The translations under genes were made by a program, and so were the position numbers. A model generated the notes under the pieces. The model was given only the letters and a program-made list of their open reading frames with translations, did no database searches and was not told where the DNA came from. This document shows, piece after piece, positions 36,833 to 45,411 of a DNA stretch of 64,000 bases; position 1 is the stretch's first letter; each line of letters begins with the position of its first letter. Origin of the DNA: Verrucomicrobiota bacterium JB023 (lineage in GTDB: Bacteria > Verrucomicrobiota > Verrucomicrobiia > Verrucomicrobiales > Akkermansiaceae); contig JAUTCR010000033.1 of assembly GCA_030673895.1 (NCBI GenBank), positions 62,001 through 126,000 on the forward strand. The letters run 5' to 3'.

Positions 36833-37318
36833 TTAGGCGGATGGACTGGAGCCGACACTTCCCTCGTGAATACGACCGGCGCGCCGGACAAGCACGATTC
36901 CTACGACCAACAGAATCAGTGCCATGAGATTCCAAGCAATATCGTATGGCAGGATCGGCACGTCGTAGCGGACCTGGTGAAGCCGGAGTATTTTGTGGTT
37001 CACGATCCCGTCGAACAATTGGAAACCACCCGCCCCCAAAAAGCCACCCGCCCAGGCGTGGGCTTTCGACATCGCACCATGTTTCCGCAGATCCAACAGG
37101 ATGAAGAATCCTGCGACCATGGCTATCAGCTCGCCCGCATGGAGGAGACCGTCCGACAGCAGCCCAATCGCCAGAGTGGAGCCATCGTAAAAATGATGCC
37201 ACGCGAGGAGCTGGTGAAAGACGATTTCGTCAACCGCGGCCATTATGGCGATACCGACCAAGATGCCGCCCCACTTGGACCGATTAGGGTTCTGTCGCAT
37301 CCGGGAAATTAGTGCCAT
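36833..37318 (-). CDS. DUF2243 membrane protein
   Basis: A 161-residue membrane protein with four hydrophobic segments and the DUF2243 pattern: GGILVGIAIMAAVDEIVFHQ, LLAWHHFYDGSTLAIGLLSD and LGAGGFQLFDGIVNHKILRL. It is commonly found next to CtaG-type genes, as here, suggesting a shared role in oxidase assembly or metal handling; no function is proved. It is the first gene of a two-gene set, with ATG 37316-37318. Confidence 0.82.
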   Translation of the reverse strand: MALISRMRQNPNRSKWGGILVGIAIMAAVDEIVFHQLLAWHHFYDGSTLAIGLLSDGLLHAGELIAMVAGFFILLDLRKHGAMSKAHAWAGGFLGAGGFQLFDGIVNHKILRLHQVRYDVPILPYDIAWNLMALILLVVGIVLVRRAGRIHEGSVGSSPSA

Positions 37319-37797
37319 ATTCAGTGGACGCGATCAAAATATGGCCTTCAAAAATTAAGGACACCATGGCACCAGCGGTATCTAAGGGGCAGGCAAGAAT
37401 GGCGCTCACTTAAGCGGATTTTTGGTATTTTGAGCGATGATGGATCGCTTGGAAGGTGTGGTGCGGTTCGGTAAGAAGTTGGTAGCCTTTAGGTCTTCGT
37501 TTGACGGCCCGGGGTTCGTGGCGGAAGGAGCGAATGTTAAGCTCTTTGCTTTCGCAGAGGGTGACGGGTTTTGCAGGGTTCCCGGCTCGAGCTGGGGGAC
37601 ATCCTCCAAATGCTGTGCCGAACAGATATGGGAGAAGTCTAAACGGAACCTGCCTGGGTGCTGTAAACCGACTCACCCGGGGGAGAATGCCGGGCGCGTG
37701 TCCCTATTGTGAAGGGACGCGAGCTCTCGGCACGTTGCCACGATTGCGGGTTTTGCCCCCGTGAAGGATGAGCACTCCGTAGGGTGCGACGGATGGT
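37319..37797. other. 479-bp region with transposase debris and no intact gene
   Basis: Contains the tail of an IS4-type transposase (listed separately, 37410-37526) and otherwise only broken frames. An inverted repeat (arms GTCCCT and AGGGAC, about 37700-37720) and another around 37655-37680 could form hairpins but have no T run. No clear terminal inverted repeats or target duplication were seen. Confidence 0.55.
37410..37526 (-). pseudogene. C-terminal remnant of an IS4-family transposase
   Basis: About 38 codons whose translation FRHEPRAVKRRPKGYQLLTE followed by PHHTFQAIHHRSKYQKSA looks like the final part of IS4-type transposases, which end in a basic E-P-R-(A/V)-V-K-R-R-P-K-x-Y-x-L-(L/M)-x-(K/E)-P stretch. 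The DDE catalytic domain is entirely absent. The upstream frame to 37676 has unrelated sequence. It lies just downstream of the DUF2243 start region, so a mobile element may have brought in the ctaG/DUF2243 pair. Recognition is from memory of the family. Confidence 0.6.
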
Positions 37798-40776
37798 TCA
37801 GGCATTGGTCAACCAGAGGCTCTCGTAGGGACCCAGCTTCCAGGTCGTTTGTCCAGGGACAAGGGGAGTGTTGGTGATCAAGTCCCGCCAGTCCTCAATG
37901 CGAGTAAGATTGAGCTCGACGAGGGGAACTTCTTGCTCTTCGCAAGTTACATTGTGAATGGCGAAGATATTCTGAGTGCGGTCGAGGCTTTCACGCCAGA
38001 AAGCGAAAAGGGCTTCCCCGTAATGCAAGGTGTATTGGGTCGCATTTGGGTGGAAGGCGGGTTGGCGACGACGAATTTCGATCAGGTATTTCAAAGCCGA
38101 AAGAACGCGGGCGTGTGAAGTCTCTGAGGAAAGAGCCACTTCCAGCTCATCGGCCTGCCAACGATGGCGGTTGATCGAGCGCTTGCGGCCGGTCTCGGCG
38201 AATAGCTTCTGATCGTTGGGTGTGGCCAGGATACTGTGGATGTAGAAGGCCGGGATGCCCTCAAGGGCGAGGAGGATGGTATGGGCACATAGGAAGCGGG
38301 CTTCCTGAAAATCGTCTTTGGTTCCTTTGAGCGTCCCTTGTAGGGCGTCAAAGAGAGAGATGTTCATCTCGTAAGGCTTCTCAGTGCCGGCGATGGAGCG
38401 GGTTGAGATCTGACCGCCGAACTTCAGAAGAGTCTCCAGCATGCCTTCTAGCTCGGCATCATCCAGAACTCCTTCCGCCGGACGGACGCCGATGCCATCG
38501 TGAGAGGCGATGAAGTTGAAGTAAGCTCGACCCGGACGGGCGGGTGGCATCGACATCATCCATTGCTTGAGATAACGCGATTGACCACTCAGGAGAGCGT
38601 GGAGAAGCAGAGGCGGGAGGGAGAAATTGTAGATGAGGTGCGCCTCGTTGTTATTGCCGAAATAGGTGAGATTCTCCTCATTGGGCACATTGGTCTCGGT
38701 GACCAGAACGGCCGCAGGCTCCATTTTTTCCAAGATGAGGCGGAGCAGCTTAATGACGGTGTGCGTCTTCTCGTGGTGGATGCAGGGGGTGCCAATCTCC
38801 TTCCAGAGATAGGCGACTGCATCCAGGCGGAAGTAGCTGGCACCATGTTGGACGTATTCACGCAGAATACGAACGAACTCCAAAAGGACCTCGGGGTTGG
38901 CGAAGTTCAAGTCCACTTGGTCGTGGCTGAAGGTGCACCAGACGTGTTTGGTGCCGTCGGAGGTTTCCACCTCACGCAGGAGGGGCGTCGCACGGGGTCT
39001 GACGACCTCGGAGAGATCGGCGGCGGGATCCTCGGTGATGAAGTAGTCAGCTCCGGGCGACTTGTTATTGAGGAAGTTCTGGAACCACACGGAGGAGGCC
39101 GAGCAGTGATTGAGCACGACATCAATCATGAAGGTCTTCTCCGAGGAGATGGCCTGGATGTCTTTCCAATCACCAAGCTGCGGATTCACCATCTTATAAT
39201 CAACGACAGAGAATCCGTCATCGGAGGTGAATGGGCAGAAGGGAAGGATGTGAACCCCGGAGACGGTGTCCGCGAGGTGCAGGGAGATGAAGCTTTGGAG
39301 GGTGGCGAGAGGAGATTCGCCCTCCCGAATGATGCTATCCCCGTAGGTAATGAGGAAGACGTCGTTCTCACTCCACTTGTTGATATTGGCTGGTGAGGGC
39401 GTCACGTCGTGCCCCAGGCCGGCAGCCTCACAGATTTGGTCCGTCAGGGCTGAGGCGTCTTGATCCTGGTAAATTTCGGAGACGAGGCTGGTCAGCCTTT
39501 GGTGAATCTGCACCGCCTCGGGATTCGGGGAGCGGGAGATGGAAATGGGAGTGGGGGTGCTGAAGTCGCGCATGTCGAGCTCGACTGCCTTCTTCAGCTC
39601 CTCAAAGACCTCTGGATAGGCGGAGTGGACCCGGCGCCAGCTGGGCATGAAGGGGGTCTCCATCGACTTCTCAAGGAAGTCATTGCCCGCGACCATGATG
39701 TTCTGGGCGAAGTTCTCGACGGCCAGCCCCTCAATGTGGCGATTGTATTTGAGGCCGTTGATGAGGGCGTCATCGTGGTAGCTTTGGTTGAGGTCGAGGG
39801 CGATGCGGTAGTAGGTCGCTTTGATGGTGCGGATCCTCTCTTGGCTGAAGACCTGCCCTTGGGTCGCCATCTTGCGGAAAAGTGACTTCGAGATGTCCAC
39901 GGACATCTTTGAAAGTCCCCGATTCCGGTCTTCGAGGGAGAGATCCTGGTGCTTGTGGTCATAGACATCCGCGATGTCCACTTGGCAGATATTGCGCGGA
40001 GCGTAGTTGCGGTGCATCTCGGACAAGACGCCCATTTCCAGTCCCCAGTCCGAGGGAATCTTAATATCCTCAAGAACCTCGCGCTGGAGCGAGAACTCGC
40101 CTGCCAGAGGGTAGCGGAAGCCATCAAGGTAAGAAAGATAGTCATTGGGGCCACAGACCTTTTGCAAGGCCCGGAGCAGGGGAGTAACCAAGAGGCGGCA
40201 GACTCGGCCGTTGAGGCTCTGGTTGGCGATTCTGGCGTAGTAACCCTTGCAAAACTTATAAGAAAAAGCCGGATTCGCTACGGGGTAGATGAGGCGGGCA
40301 AGCAGGCCTCGCTCGTAGGTGACGATGTCGCAATCGTGAAGGGCGATGGCCTCGGCCCGACCCATGGCGAGGATGTAGCCGAACATATACCAGACGTTCC
40401 GTCCCTTTCCCGGCTGATCGGGAGCGAGGCCCAGGCTCTGCAAGCGTGCGTCAATATCACGCAAGCGGGGACCATCATTCCACAGGACTTTTGGCTGTTG
40501 GGGAAGGTTTTCGAAGAAGCGGAGGGCATGTCGGTATTCTTCTTCATTGGCTTGATCCAGACCGACCACGATTTGGTCGAGATAGTTGACGTGAGCGAGC
40601 TCGGCGACGATCTTGCTCAGAGCTGGTCCCTGCAATTCGGAGTAAAGAGAGGGGAGGACCAAAGCCATCGGCCGAGTCTGGCTGATGTGAGTGAGCTCCG
40701 CCTCAAGGTCTTCTAGAGGACGCTGGCGGAGTTGATGTAGGGTGGTGATATTGCCGGATTGATGAAAATCGCCCAT
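37798..40776 (-). CDS. fusion: glucosyl-3-phosphoglycerate synthase-like GT and GH13_18 glucosylglycerate phosphorylase
   Basis: A 992-residue protein joining two enzymes of glucosylglycerate metabolism. Residues 1-405 resemble GT81-type glucosyl-3-phosphoglycerate synthases, with the DxD metal site D148-C-D150 in IALHDCD and the segments LVLPSLYSEL, DGFRYPLAGEF, DWGLEMGVL. From about 410 on it is a GH13 subfamily 18 (sucrose-phosphorylase-like) enzyme: DVVLNHCS, nucleophile D652 in FRLDAVAY, acid/base E694 in VTETNVPNE, third Asp D760 in SHDGIG. The TETNVP phrase is closer to glucosylglycerate phosphorylase than to sucrose phosphorylase. The phosphatase step between them is not encoded here. 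The two halves could make or recycle the compatible solute; direction is inference. Confidence 0.85.
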   Translation of the reverse strand: MGDFHQSGNITTLHQLRQRPLEDLEAELTHISQTRPMALVLPSLYSELQGPALSKIVAELAHVNYLDQIVVGLDQANEEEYRHALRFFENLPQQPKVLWNDGPRLRDIDARLQSLGLAPDQPGKGRNVWYMFGYILAMGRAEAIALHDCDIVTYERGLLARLIYPVANPAFSYKFCKGYYARIANQSLNGRVCRLLVTPLLRALQKVCGPNDYLSYLDGFRYPLAGEFSLQREVLEDIKIPSDWGLEMGVLSEMHRNYAPRNICQVDIADVYDHKHQDLSLEDRNRGLSKMSVDISKSLFRKMATQGQVFSQERIRTIKATYYRIALDLNQSYHDDALINGLKYNRHIEGLAVENFAQNIMVAGNDFLEKSMETPFMPSWRRVHSAYPEVFEELKKAVELDMRDFSTPTPISISRSPNPEAVQIHQRLTSLVSEIYQDQDASALTDQICEAAGLGHDVTPSPANINKWSENDVFLITYGDSIIREGESPLATLQSFISLHLADTVSGVHILPFCPFTSDDGFSVVDYKMVNPQLGDWKDIQAISSEKTFMIDVVLNHCSASSVWFQNFLNNKSPGADYFITEDPAADLSEVVRPRATPLLREVETSDGTKHVWCTFSHDQVDLNFANPEVLLEFVRILREYVQHGASYFRLDAVAYLWKEIGTPCIHHEKTHTVIKLLRLILEKMEPAAVLVTETNVPNEENLTYFGNNNEAHLIYNFSLPPLLLHALLSGQSRYLKQWMMSMPPARPGRAYFNFIASHDGIGVRPAEGVLDDAELEGMLETLLKFGGQISTRSIAGTEKPYEMNISLFDALQGTLKGTKDDFQEARFLCAHTILLALEGIPAFYIHSILATPNDQKLFAETGRKRSINRHRWQADELEVALSSETSHARVLSALKYLIEIRRRQPAFHPNATQYTLHYGEALFAFWRESLDRTQNIFAIHNVTCEEQEVPLVELNLTRIEDWRDLITNTPLVPGQTTWKLGPYESLWLTNA

Positions 40777-40950
40777 GGGTTGCAGTTGAGGCTAGGTGAC
40801 CTTCGGCCTACCGCAAGGCTTGTGCCAAAATTTGTTTTGATGACTTGGCCGTCACCGTTGGCAATCAGCCGATAAGGGCAATATGAGCGCAGGAGCAAAG
40901 CCTTGCCGGAAGCGATCGGGGCTCGCTCTGGCCTGGTCCTTTTCCCTCCC

Positions 40951-42102
40951 TCAGTTTGGTGGCGCGGGAGACTGGATCAGCAAGCAGCCTTCCAAAATCG
41001 GCTGCAGGACGTGGATGAAGGCATCACTTTCGTCCTCCAAACGTTCTCCAAAGCGTTCTTCCGCCTGCCGCAGCACATAGTCAAGGTCGGCTCGCACAAG
41101 CGCATTCGACCGCCCTCGGACGACCGCCGCGAGGATGGCGTGCTCACCTTCGCGGACGATCACAATCCGGTTCTCAGGGAAATCGAATGACTTCACTATG
41201 CGCCGGTCGGAGCCATACAGTCGGGTCGAGATCGACTTGACGGTGCTCTGAACCTTCCGCGTCGAGGCATGTCGTGCCGGGTCGTGAGAGGCGTAGGATA
41301 TCAGGGAGAAATCCTCCTTGCGTAGGAGGTAGGCTTCTTCGACTTGATAGCGGCGCGTTGATTGGAAAACGATCTCGTCATAGGTCCGGCTCGTTAAAAG
41401 AGCCTTCAAGCGCCAGCCGAGGCGATCCATCGGACCGGTCGAGCGAAATTGCACAGCGGTATCGATTTGCTCGGCGATCGCGCGGCGCACCGTGCTGCGG
41501 AGCATGGGCTCGAGATACGTATGGAGTCCCTTGTCCGGGGCGTAGAGAACTCGCTCGAGAGATGACTCGACGATGGGCTCGAAGGCGCGTCGCAGCTCGT
41601 CGTCAGTCACTTCGTCCTCATCCTCCATCGCGGAACTCGTGGCCATCGCGATGGGGCTGTAGGAGGAGGGGGCTGCAGCATCCGGGGTTGGCTCGGAATG
41701 AGGGGCGGGTGACTCGCAATCAGGCGCGGTCGTCCCTGTCTCAGGCGCGGGAGTCTCATCGATAGGAGGAAGCGGCGAATTTTCCGCAGGTGAGGAGGGC
41801 TGGGAAGCAGCCGGCGGGAGATCGGACGAACTTGGGAAAGTGGGTAGCGAGGAGGAAGTCCCTGTTCCGCCAGAAGTGCCGGGGAAAGGATGGATGTTCT
41901 CGTCGGCACGGTGGCTCGAGGCGCGGACGAAACCGCTGGGCTCGGTCGGGAACACCGGAAGTTTTTCTCCGGATCGATGAGCCTGGGGGGCTGGGAGCGG
42001 CTTTCCGCCCTTGGGTAGTTTCTCCAAGAGCTCTTCCAAGCTGGGCAAGTAGGAAGGGGATTCCAGGGCTCTCAGCTCAGGAAATGGCGTTGCGGGCTGC
42101 AT
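40951..42102 (-). CDS. protein resembling the central domain of OmpA-family signalling proteins
   Basis: 383 residues, no signal peptide or membrane helix. Residues 1-155 are Pro/Ser-rich and likely disordered. Residues about 165-380 match, from memory, the cytoplasmic module seen at the N-terminus of many cyanobacterial and other large OmpA-family proteins: ELRRAFEPIVESSLERVL, STVRRAIAEQ, LGWRLKALLTSRTYDEIV, YQVEEAYLLRKEDFSLI, and the final EGEHAILAAVVRGRSNALVR. Those proteins go on to a transmembrane helix and OmpA domain, absent here. Fifteen bp behind the coiled-coil gene that supplies the missing N-terminal piece. Function unknown. Confidence 0.7.
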   Translation of the reverse strand: MQPATPFPELRALESPSYLPSLEELLEKLPKGGKPLPAPQAHRSGEKLPVFPTEPSGFVRASSHRADENIHPFPGTSGGTGTSSSLPTFPSSSDLPPAASQPSSPAENSPLPPIDETPAPETGTTAPDCESPAPHSEPTPDAAAPSSYSPIAMATSSAMEDEDEVTDDELRRAFEPIVESSLERVLYAPDKGLHTYLEPMLRSTVRRAIAEQIDTAVQFRSTGPMDRLGWRLKALLTSRTYDEIVFQSTRRYQVEEAYLLRKEDFSLISYASHDPARHASTRKVQSTVKSISTRLYGSDRRIVKSFDFPENRIVIVREGEHAILAAVVRGRSNALVRADLDYVLRQAEERFGERLEDESDAFIHVLQPILEGCLLIQSPAPPN

Positions 42103-42117
42103 AACGTGAGGGGGAGA

Positions 42118-42699
42118 TTAGAGAAGATATCCTTCCGCTGGTTTTTCTGGCGCATCCTCCGCGATCGCCGCCTGGGCCATGCGGCTGAAGCGAGCCACAA
42201 CCTCTTGGCGGTCTGCCTTGACTTCCCGCAGGCTTTGAAGATCCCGTTCCATCTGATTCTTCCACTGCAGAATCTCAGTCTGCAGATGCTGCAGGATCTC
42301 CCTCGTCCGAGCGTCGATTCTTGAGCTCATTTCATTGGCCAGCGTCTCCATCCGCTCGCTGGTTTTCTTTTCCAAGTCCGCTGCGACCGCGCCTTGGGCT
42401 TGAGATGAGAATGGATAGCGTGAGTCAGATAGAATGCGGGAGACTTGGGCTAGCTGCTTCTTCCGAGTCTCCGTTTCATGTTGAATGCGGGCCTTCAATT
42501 CCTGCGTCTCCGCGAGTAGTCTTTCCTGCGTCTGCTGAACGACCTGGTTGGAATTCTTGGGAGCCACCGTATTGGTTTGCCGATGAGCGATTGACTCCAG
42601 CTCGCCAAGTCGTCTCTCCACTCGGTTAATCTGTCGACCAACCAAGATTTCACGGATTCGCTCCACATGCTGTGAAGGATTCAGATCTGTCTCTGCCAT
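42118..42699 (-). CDS. coiled-coil protein, partner of the 40951-42102 product
   Basis: A 193-residue soluble protein that is mainly coiled coil (about 15-185). The stretch HVERIREILVGRQINRVERR near the N-terminus resembles the L-R-x-L-L-(L/V)-G-P-E-Q-x-x-L motif that opens the cytoplasmic module of OmpA-family signalling proteins, whose next part is in the downstream gene. The two may therefore work as a split version of that module. ATG 42699 is chosen over an upstream frame to 42789 because the motif follows at once. No transmembrane segment, catalytic motif or known family. Confidence 0.68.
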   Translation of the reverse strand: MAETDLNPSQHVERIREILVGRQINRVERRLGELESIAHRQTNTVAPKNSNQVVQQTQERLLAETQELKARIQHETETRKKQLAQVSRILSDSRYPFSSQAQGAVAADLEKKTSERMETLANEMSSRIDARTREILQHLQTEILQWKNQMERDLQSLREVKADRQEVVARFSRMAQAAIAEDAPEKPAEGYLL

Positions 42700-43057
42700 T
42701 TCAGTGTAAAGGGTGTTGTTCCGCCGGGGGAAGGTGAACAAGGCGGGACGTTTGAACGTGAATCGCAGATTACTCTGATGTTTCGACATTCATCCATTCA
42801 AAAATGATTAGTTCGCACCCGTTAATTTTTAGTAAAGTAAGATAACTAAACGCTAGAAAATTTATAAAACGAAGCTGTCGGTGAGGGAGGCTTCCGATTA
42901 GGCAGAAAATCACCTGACAAAAGAAAATCGAATTTCGACGTAAATTGGTTTTGACAGGGTGATCGCGGCTGCTAGGTTCCCCCCCGCTTTTCGCGGGACG
43001 CTGGCCCACATTCCCAACAGGAATCAGGCTTCCGTCGCTCGTGAGGCGGCCGGACAA
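42700..43057. other. intergenic region ahead of the tRNA-Thr/tuf transcript
   Basis: 358 bp, AT-rich between 42800 and 42950. The right half holds a clear promoter (42951-42978). No open reading frame of note on either strand. The left edge should hold the promoter of the minus-strand coiled-coil gene, not identified. Confidence 0.6.
42951..42978 (+). promoter_or_regulatory. sigma-70-like promoter for tRNA-Thr and tuf
   Basis: A perfect TTGACA (42951-42956), 16-bp spacer, and TAGGTT (42973-42978) lie 80 bp upstream of tRNA-Thr. A GC-rich stretch just after the -10 box could be a stringent-control discriminator. This is the only good promoter seen ahead of the translation cluster. Confidence 0.6.
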
Positions 43058-43132
43058 GCTTATGTAGCTCAGGGGTAGAGCACATCCTTGGTAAGGATGA
43101 GGTCGCGGGTTCAATTCCCGCCATAAGCTCCA
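43058..43132 (+). tRNA. tRNA-Thr (GGT)
   Basis: 75 bases with all stems. Acceptor GCTTATG pairs with CATAAGC, discriminator T, encoded CCA end. The anticodon stem CATCC/GGATG holds loop TTGGTAA, giving anticodon GGT (threonine). The T arm GCGGG-TTCAATT-CCCGC is standard. First element of the tuf transcript. Confidence 0.95.
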
Positions 43133-43167
43133 GGTCCCCGGGAAAAATCCGCAATATAACAAAGGAA

Positions 43168-44352
43168 ATGGCGAAAGAACAATTCGAACGGAACAAGCCT
43201 CACGTGAACATCGGCACGATTGGGCACGTTGACCATGGTAAAACGACTCTGACTGCAGCGATCACAACGACGCTTGCTGAAGCTGGTGGAGGTGAAGCAA
43301 AGGCATACGACGAGATCGACGCCGCTCCTGAGGAAAAGGCTCGTGGTATTACAATCTCCACTGCTCACGTTGAATACGAGACCGAGAACCGCCACTACGC
43401 GCACGTTGATTGCCCTGGTCACGCGGATTACGTGAAGAACATGATCACCGGTGCTGCTCAGATGGATGGTGGTATCCTCGTGGTATCTGCTGCTGACGGC
43501 CCAATGCCTCAGACTCGTGAGCACATCCTTCTTGCCCGTCAGGTTGGAGTTCCTGCTCTGGTTGTCTTCTTGAACAAGGTTGACCAGGTTGATGACGAGG
43601 AGCTTCTTGAGCTCGTTGAGATGGAAGTTCGTGAGCTTCTTAGCACCTACGAATTCCCTGGTGACGACATCCCAATCATCGCTGGCTCCGCATTGAAGGC
43701 GCTTGAGGGTGACGCAACTCAAAAGGAGAATATCCTCAAGTTGATGGCTGCAGTTGACGAGTATGTCCCTGAGCCAGAGCGCCCAGTCGATCAGGACTTC
43801 CTCATGCCTATCGAGGACGTCTTCTCGATTGAAGGTCGCGGAACGGTTGCTACCGGCCGTGTTGAGCGTGGTATCATCAAGAAGATGGAAGAAGTTGAGA
43901 TTGTCGGTATCCGCGACACTCAGAAGACCACCATCACTGACATCGAGATGTTCCGTAAGCTTCTCGACGAAGGTCGCGCGGGCGACAACGTGGGTCTCCT
44001 CGTTCGTGGTCTCAAGAAGTCTGACCTCGAGCGTGGCCAGTGCATCGTAAAGCCAGGTTCCGTAACTCCTCACAAGCAGTTCAAGGCTGAGGTTTACGTG
44101 CTTTCCAAGGATGAAGGTGGTCGCCACACTCCGTTCTTCAGTAACTACCGCCCACAGTTCTACTTCCGTACCACAGACGTGACCGGCAGCATCAAGCTTC
44201 CTGACGGCGTTGAGATGGTTATGCCCGGCGATAACGTCGAGCTGGAAATCGAGCTCATCACCCCGATTGCAATGGAGAAGACCATGCGTTTCGCGATTCG
44301 CGAAGGTGGTCGGACCGTTGGTGCGGGTCGTGTTGGCGATATTCTTGACTAA
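43168..44352 (+). CDS. tuf: elongation factor Tu
   Basis: GTPase that delivers aminoacyl-tRNA to the ribosome; 394 residues. G1 is GHVDHGKTT (19-27), G3 [10 protein letters not shown]4 NKVD, and the effector region EKARGITI is complete. The three domains are intact and the C-terminus ends [10 protein letters not shown]. Codon choice is strongly biased to abundant tRNAs compared with the rest of the window, as expected for a highly expressed gene. An AAAGGA ribosome-binding site precedes the ATG. Flanked by tRNA-Thr and tRNA-Trp. Confidence 0.97.
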   Translation: MAKEQFERNKPHVNIGTIGHVDHGKTTLTAAITTTLAEAGGGEAKAYDEIDAAPEEKARGITISTAHVEYETENRHYAHVDCPGHADYVKNMITGAAQMDGGILVVSAADGPMPQTREHILLARQVGVPALVVFLNKVDQVDDEELLELVEMEVRELLSTYEFPGDDIPIIAGSALKALEGDATQKENILKLMAAVDEYVPEPERPVDQDFLMPIEDVFSIEGRGTVATGRVERGIIKKMEEVEIVGIRDTQKTTITDIEMFRKLLDEGRAGDNVGLLVRGLKKSDLERGQCIVKPGSVTPHKQFKAEVYVLSKDEGGRHTPFFSNYRPQFYFRTTDVTGSIKLPDGVEMVMPGDNVELEIELITPIAMEKTMRFAIREGGRTVGAGRVGDILD

Positions 44353-44402
44353 ATTTAAAGAAAAGTCTGGACGCAACTGCGTTCGGATGACATCGACCTT
44401 TC

Positions 44403-44434
44403 GGGGGCATCTCGGTCTGGACCGGGGTGCCCCC
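44403..44434 (+). promoter_or_regulatory. 14-bp hairpin between tuf and tRNA-Trp
   Basis: Arms 44403-44416 and 44421-44434 pair over 14 bp (two G-T pairs) with a CTGG loop. No T run follows, so a terminator is unlikely. It is placed 15 bases before the tRNA-Trp 5' end and may mark an RNA processing site that frees the tRNA from the tuf message. Confidence 0.6.
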
Positions 44435-44448
44435 TTAGTCGCCTCCAT

Positions 44449-44524
44449 AGGATGGTAGCTCAATTGGTAGAGCATCGGTTTCCAAAACCGAGGGTTGCGG
44501 GTTCGAGTCCTGTCCATCCTGCCA
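44449..44524 (+). tRNA. tRNA-Trp (CCA)
   Basis: 76 bases. Acceptor AGGATGG pairs with CCATCCT, discriminator G, CCA encoded. Anticodon stem TCGGT/ACCGA with loop TTCCAAA gives anticodon CCA (tryptophan). T arm TGCGG-GTTCGAG-TCCTG is near standard. secE begins 24 bases later. Confidence 0.94.
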
Positions 44525-44548
44525 CTTTTTCCAGACAAGAATCAGAGC

Positions 44549-44797
44549 ATGTTCCGCAAGGTTTTCACATTCATCAGCGAGGTTAAGAGCGAGCTTAGGA
44601 AAGCATCTTGGCCCTGGGATCCCGACCCGAAAGTCAAGGGGTTCAAGAAATACAAAGAACTGATTGATTCCACGGTGGTCGTCATTGTGGCGATGCTCCT
44701 CTTGGCGGGTTTTGTCTCCGCCTCTGACTTTCTTCACCGCAATGTGGTGGACTTTTTGACAGGACTTGGCGTTCAGCATAGCGAATCGTCCAAGTGA
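44549..44797 (+). CDS. secE: preprotein translocase subunit SecE
   Basis: The small clamp subunit of the SecYEG channel; 82 residues, single C-terminal transmembrane helix (about 39-62, STVVVIVAMLLLAGFVSASD). The amphipathic helix FISEVKSELRKASWPWD is the SecE signature, with the family's W-P after the basic stretch. The ATG at 44549 follows the tRNA by 24 bases. Next is nusG, 28 bp away. Confidence 0.93.
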   Translation: MFRKVFTFISEVKSELRKASWPWDPDPKVKGFKKYKELIDSTVVVIVAMLLLAGFVSASDFLHRNVVDFLTGLGVQHSESSK

Positions 44798-44825
44798 ACA
44801 AACAAACAGATTTTTATAAGTAACG

Positions 44826-45395
44826 ATGCCGGCAATTCCCAAGGCGAAAGATCAGTGGTACGTCGTTCATGTCCTTGCAGGGCAGGAGAACAGCGTGGCG
44901 AAGCGGATTCGCCGCGAAGTGGAACGTGAAGAACTCGGAGATTACATCTTCGAGGTTCTCGTGCCCACCGAGATGGTGGAGGAGAATCGCCGCGGGAAAA
45001 AAGTCGAGATGAAGAAGAAGTTCTTCCCCGGCTACATCATCGTTAACATGTTTCTTTTTGATGAAAACAAGGACCTGGTTGAACAGACTTGGTATTTCAT
45101 CAAGGAAATGGACGGCGTCATTGGGTTCGCCGGAACCAAAGACAAGCCCATTCCGATGCGTCCCCGAGAGGTGGACAGCATGTTGGCTCAGATCAAGGAG
45201 CGGGAGGAATCCGTGCGGCCTTCCATCGCATTCGAGGTCGGGGATACGGTGCTCGTCGCCGATGGTCCTTTCGAGAGCCAGACCGGCGTTGTTGAGGAAA
45301 TTGACCATGAAAAGGGTAAGCTGCGAGTCTCCGTGACCATCTTCGGTCGGGCGACTCCTGTCGAACTCGAGACATGGCAAGTGGAACAAGCTTAA
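44826..45395 (+). CDS. nusG: transcription termination/antitermination protein NusG
   Basis: Binds RNA polymerase to promote processivity, Rho function and coupling to ribosomes; 189 residues. The NGN domain begins DQWYVVHVLAGQENSVAKRI and contains FFPGYIIVNM. The C-terminal KOW domain has GDTVLVADGPFESQTGVVEE and ends in VELETWQVEQ. Usual secE-nusG-rplK order. Confidence 0.96.
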   Translation: MPAIPKAKDQWYVVHVLAGQENSVAKRIRREVEREELGDYIFEVLVPTEMVEENRRGKKVEMKKKFFPGYIIVNMFLFDENKDLVEQTWYFIKEMDGVIGFAGTKDKPIPMRPREVDSMLAQIKEREESVRPSIAFEVGDTVLVADGPFESQTGVVEEIDHEKGKLRVSVTIFGRATPVELETWQVEQA

Positions 45396-45411
45396 ATAAG
45401 AAAAACAGAAG

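Noticed and set aside
37437-37712. Plus-strand frame of 91 codons across the transposase debris
   Set aside because: It is the antisense of the transposase tail and has no protein-like features.
40883-41190. Plus-strand frames of 65 and 95 codons
   Set aside because: They are antisense to the 40951-42102 gene and have shadow composition.
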